64,000 nucleotides of DNA from Morinoia aosen (taxonomy: Eukaryota; Arthropoda; Malacostraca; Amphipoda; Talitridae): positions 20,888,355 to 20,952,354 of the forward strand of contig CM059571.1 in assembly GCA_030386875.1 (NCBI GenBank), written 5' to 3'. Under the pieces are notes generated by a model. That model saw only the letters and a list, made by a program, of their open reading frames with translations, made no database searches and was not told the origin of the DNA. The position numbers were made by a program, and so were the translations under genes. Below, one piece after another: positions 60,163 through 64,000 of this stretch (position 1 is its first letter; each line of letters starts with the position of its first letter).

Positions 60163-61880
60163 ATGAAATCCACACACAAACCCTTCAGAGTAAAGGAAAT
60201 GAAAACAGTAAGCTCTGCCCCAAATCACTCACTGTTATCCTCTACAACCAAACAAATACAAGCAACGACTAAGACGTCTGATTTTACGAACTTTGGAAAC
60301 TCTTCAAACATCGCGGCATTAAAACGGCGTTTGACAGGAAAAAAGATTCCGAGAACACCTCAGATCAAAGACTGTCAGCTAATGGGCAACGAGACTCCCG
60401 ACGGATGAGAGCAATAAATGAAGAATCACACAACAACCAAGGGGAATTTGTGCTCGTATACAGTGGGAAAAAACAACACAGATGAAAATTATCCATGGAA
60501 ACTGGAGCAGCTTCTCGATCTCAGACAGTGACGCGAGCATCTTTCTTTGCATAGCAATGCAGCAAAAATCTGAGTAGCGAAATTGTCCCCAAAGTACCAA
60601 GCGGTAATGAGAAAATTTTCACCCCAAAATCTCTTCAACTGATAAGAATACAGCCAGATTATACGTACAGCTTTCAAGATGACCTGAACGATCAAACAAA
60701 TACGTGAACTTCTAAAACCACACCTCTGGCCAGGTCTCGCGAGGGTGAGCCTCTTCAGACATCCCAATTGAGAGATGAAAACCATCACTAAGCACTCAAG
60801 TCAACAAACAATCATAATCTTATCTTTGCTTCTCACTTTACTAGTATTTTTCATTTTACTTTGGAAGGTTATTATTTCTCAGTTTGAGTTTTTGTCTCCA
60901 CTGCCAGAAGTATTATCAATATTTCGTGTCGCCTAGGCCGATGTTTTTCGACAACGAAATATTCCCAACATTGGCCTAGACTTTGATTAATATAACACAC
61001 CCTGACTTAAGTGACTCAGAGCACTGTCCATATGACTATTAAAAGTTTCTGTAATTCACCCGCAGTGAAGGAAGAAGACGAGTTACTCCTATGCTGGAAT
61101 TGCAGGTCGCCCTACCCTAACATGAACGAAATGAACTGCACAGTTGCTGAATTGAATTGCAATTTTTATATACCCTGAGGGCTGCTGAAAAATGCAACTA
61201 TTAACATGATAAACTTGCCGAATTACATACACAGCACTATTTCCTTTGAGGAAAGATGACCAATGCTATCATAATGCAAGTGCATTTATCTCCAACAGAC
61301 TTTATACTAACATCGTTCCTGAAAAGACGGCAAACCTCGACTGCAGTGAAACTTTCTCCATTCGAGCCACAAAAGACACTAAATGTATCTTCACAGTAAC
61401 CCATACAATACCATTTGGAAATTTGAAAGCCTTCATAACTAACAATTGCACAGGCAGAAATAACACTGATAGAACATTCATGTTCCAAAAAAGGCTATTA
61501 AAGGAATCTCCAACAGAGCATACAACAGCCACACAAAAGATTCATTCAGGACTTGAAAATTCTGAGAGTGCCGGATTTCTAAAGATTTTCTTTTGGGAGT
61601 TTTACATAAAAAATAATTAGGACTAGCAATAGCTCTGCCATTCGACATCAAATTTACGCTCGAACTTCCTACCATGACTTCTTCTTGGAAAGAAATAGAA
61701 ATAAGCTCATACCTCATTATTACACATAAGCCAGATCTTGAAACAATTTTTTTCCCTGGTACCGAATTCTGGAACTCTGTCCCGCCTGACATTAGCGATG
61801 CCTCCACCTATACTTGGCTTCCAAAGGTAAGCTGGAAATTTATTTGCTTTCCGCATACTAGGCAAACTAAGAATAATTAA
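60163..61880 (+). other. Possible retroelement debris
   Basis: Plus-strand open frames at 60163-60408, 61246-61620 and 61674-61880 have A-rich, protein-like composition but no clear match. The last contains FFPGTEFWNSVPPDISDAST, which resembles the FFPRTI..WNSLP segment at the end of many non-LTR reverse transcriptases. In another frame just before it, ARTSYHDFFLERNRNKLIP fits the same tail. A 13-bp imperfect inverted repeat lies at 60933-60945 and 60967-60979. Confidence 0.3.
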
Positions 61881-63768
61881 AGCTAATATAAATAACTGAA
61901 GTAAACTAAATATTATTCAAATAAAATATCGCTTCATAACACTTTCTATCATCAAGCCGATGCAATTTACTTCATTTATCTGCGAACAGGTAACGTTCCA
62001 ATCACCTCGTTTTTTTACACTTAGGATTTAGATGCCTTCAAATGGTGTTTTCAGTGTTTCTTTCTCAAGCTTCATTGTTTTCTGCTTCATCGAATTTGCT
62101 AAATAATCTTTGTAAAAGATATGTTAATTGTATATAGTTTAGAACAAGAATTTCTTTTTTAATTTTCATGGCTTTAAATCTTGATCAACAAAAGAAATTT
62201 ACAATTTGCTTAATAAAACAATTTAAGTGCAGGTAAAACGAGAAATTTTCCAATGGCTGAGAGAAGTAATGGTAATCTTTTACTCATTGAGAGCCTAACA
62301 CTCTCGCTCTGAGTCGTTCTGTTTATATTTCTCAGCTTCTAAACCATTGAATACGTTTCAACCAAACCCATAGTTCTGCCGGTCTTCCAAACTGATAGTG
62401 AAATCTTTTTTCTATTGATATTAAAGTGGCTCCAGAGATTTGAACTCAAATATCTTTCAATTAACACCCATGTTATAAATGCACGGTATTTGAACACTCA
62501 GATATATTTGTATAGTATTTATGGACAAGAGATCATGTTGAAAATAAAGCAGTAAATAATTATACTCTATTTTCACCACCTGGAAACTTGAGACTCAATC
62601 TTACGAGGTAATGTAGTAAGATATAATGGATTGATACATGCGTTTGATAATTTCTATCAGATCCAACACGGGTCAAGACTTCGCTGTTTTCCTCAGTTAA
62701 CGTGAGTTCAGAGCAAACGAAGTGCATTTTTGCTCGTTTTCACGGTTCTCCAAAAAAGGTTTCCCAGCTGTGCTCTCTCAATAAGCTTATAAGGTTTCGC
62801 ACATTCCTGAGGTTATCCTAGTACGGGTCACGCGTTAACTAGCCAGAACCCAAATTTTAGTCCTATCAGGCAGGCTGCCTACCGGCAGAAACAGCACACA
62901 TAAGATGATGGTGGGCCAGATTTTGATCAGTTACATTTTGACCTTGGAAGTGTATTCGACTCCTATGCTTGAGTGCTGCTATACATAGTGGCCACGTGGT
63001 TTCTGAATCTGCTATCTTGTGACTAAATTCATTTGAGCTCTAGAAATTTATTTGTTCGCACGCATATTAAACTCACCGGCAAGCCTGCTTTAACTAGGTG
63101 AGTTTTGTTGCAGAAATGTTCCCCTTATTTAGATTTAATCTTTAATTAGTATTCATACCGATACGTTTAATGATAGCCATTTCTTCAATTTTATGTTTGG
63201 TGCATTTTTACTTTTAAATGTACGCATTTGTTTATTTTTGTGCACATGAAACTAAATCCAGGTTTTTAATTCCACATTCATTTTTACATTTTACGAGTTA
63301 ATGCTCTACATCCAAAATCTTAAATTTATCCAATTCCCTCGTCTGTTTTACTTGGATGGTGAACTGTTCTTAACATCATGATTTTAATCCAATCTCTCGT
63401 TCGATTTTTACGTGAAGAGTATTTGAAATTATTACACAATATTTATGCCTTTATCAACTACTGAATAGTTTTTGTGTCATTTATTTTCATCAGTAATTAT
63501 TCCGTGATGGCATTGGCTCAATAGACTCTATTCATTTAAGATATTTTAATTTTTTCAACTACACTCCAAATTTTCCATTAACATTTTTTGGCACAAGTAG
63601 CGTTATGAAACTCACATTAAAATGCTTGAAATTACATTTTTATGATCATGTAAGATGCACTCTCTCATACAATATCTGGTGAGTTGTTCAAATTGTACTC
63701 CAGTGTCATTTTGAACAATTTGTATAGTTTGAGCAATCTATTTTCTAATAGCTATGCATAAGCAGAAT
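61881..63768. other. AT-rich non-coding DNA
   Basis: Nothing was recognised on either strand before the terminal tandem repeat. Confidence 0.45.
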
Positions 63769-64000
63769 TATTACTAAAATCGAAACAATAGTTAACGAAA
63801 TTATACCTAAGATCGAAACAATAGTTAACGAAATTATACCTAAGATCGAAACAATAGTTAACGAAATTATACCTAAGATCGAAACAATAGTTAACGAAAT
63901 TATACCTAAGATCGAAACAATAGTTAACGAAATTATACCTAAAATCGAAACAATAGTTAACGAAATTATACCTAAGATTGAAACAATAGTTAACGAAATT
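63769..64000. repeat. 33-bp tandem repeat, about seven copies, continuing past the window
   Basis: The unit is ATCGAAACAATAGTTAACGA followed by AATTATACCTAAG. Copies are nearly identical, with two single-base variants seen (AAG to AAA, ATC to ATT). The period is a multiple of three, and one forward frame stays open throughout (ETIVNEIIPKI per unit). Confidence 0.95.

Overview
This is eukaryotic, almost certainly arthropod, nuclear DNA. It is AT-rich, its genes are split by spliceosomal introns, and it carries many decayed transposable elements and tandem repeats. No prokaryotic gene organisation, CRISPR array, rRNA or tRNA gene was seen. The species cannot be named from the sequence. The arthropod call rests on a Misshapen-type kinase C-terminus and a TATA-driven, secreted glycine-rich (cuticle-like) protein gene.

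Layout. (1) 1-7881, + strand: the last seven coding exons of a Misshapen/TNIK/MINK-family (MAP4K4 group) Ste20 kinase gene, encoding the end of the linker and the citron-homology (CNH) domain. The kinase domain lies upstream of the window. The introns hold copies of a dispersed SINE-like repeat, one of them ending in an (AAT)n tract directly against the acceptor of exon 5. (2) 7882-25350: 3' UTR of unknown length, then non-coding DNA. It includes a decayed Penelope-like element on the minus strand (about 14820-16560) with recognisable reverse transcriptase and GIY-YIG-region segments. (3) 25359-27665, + strand: a complete five-exon gene for a secreted protein of about 154 residues, nearly all glycine-rich, with a TATA box and a first coding exon that holds only the ATG. 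(4) 28640-38400: a nest of repeats, comprising a mariner-like element with long inverted repeats, one of two copies of a dispersed repeat, a frameshifted non-LTR reverse transcriptase, several tandem duplications and a 218-bp higher-order repeat; the second dispersed-repeat copy lies at 37310-37860. (5) 40660-46080: another SINE-like copy, a STPR-like repeat ORF remnant, the C-terminal end of a second Penelope-like element, a 29-bp minisatellite and a DD41D-type mariner transposase fragment. (6) 46100-64000: mostly featureless AT-rich DNA with a second decayed mariner copy (about 56901-58200), a 121-bp tandem duplication, possible retroelement debris and, at the window edge, a 33-bp tandem repeat that runs off the end.

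Only two host genes can be supported. They are unrelated in function and appear to be chance neighbours. Everything else recognisable is mobile-element debris or repeat. I did not find a convincing new multi-gene system. The most interesting unexplained items are the SINE-like family beside a splice site, the local snap-back hairpins scattered through the window, the inverted-repeat element flanked by 22-bp direct repeats, and the terminal 33-bp repeat with an open frame.
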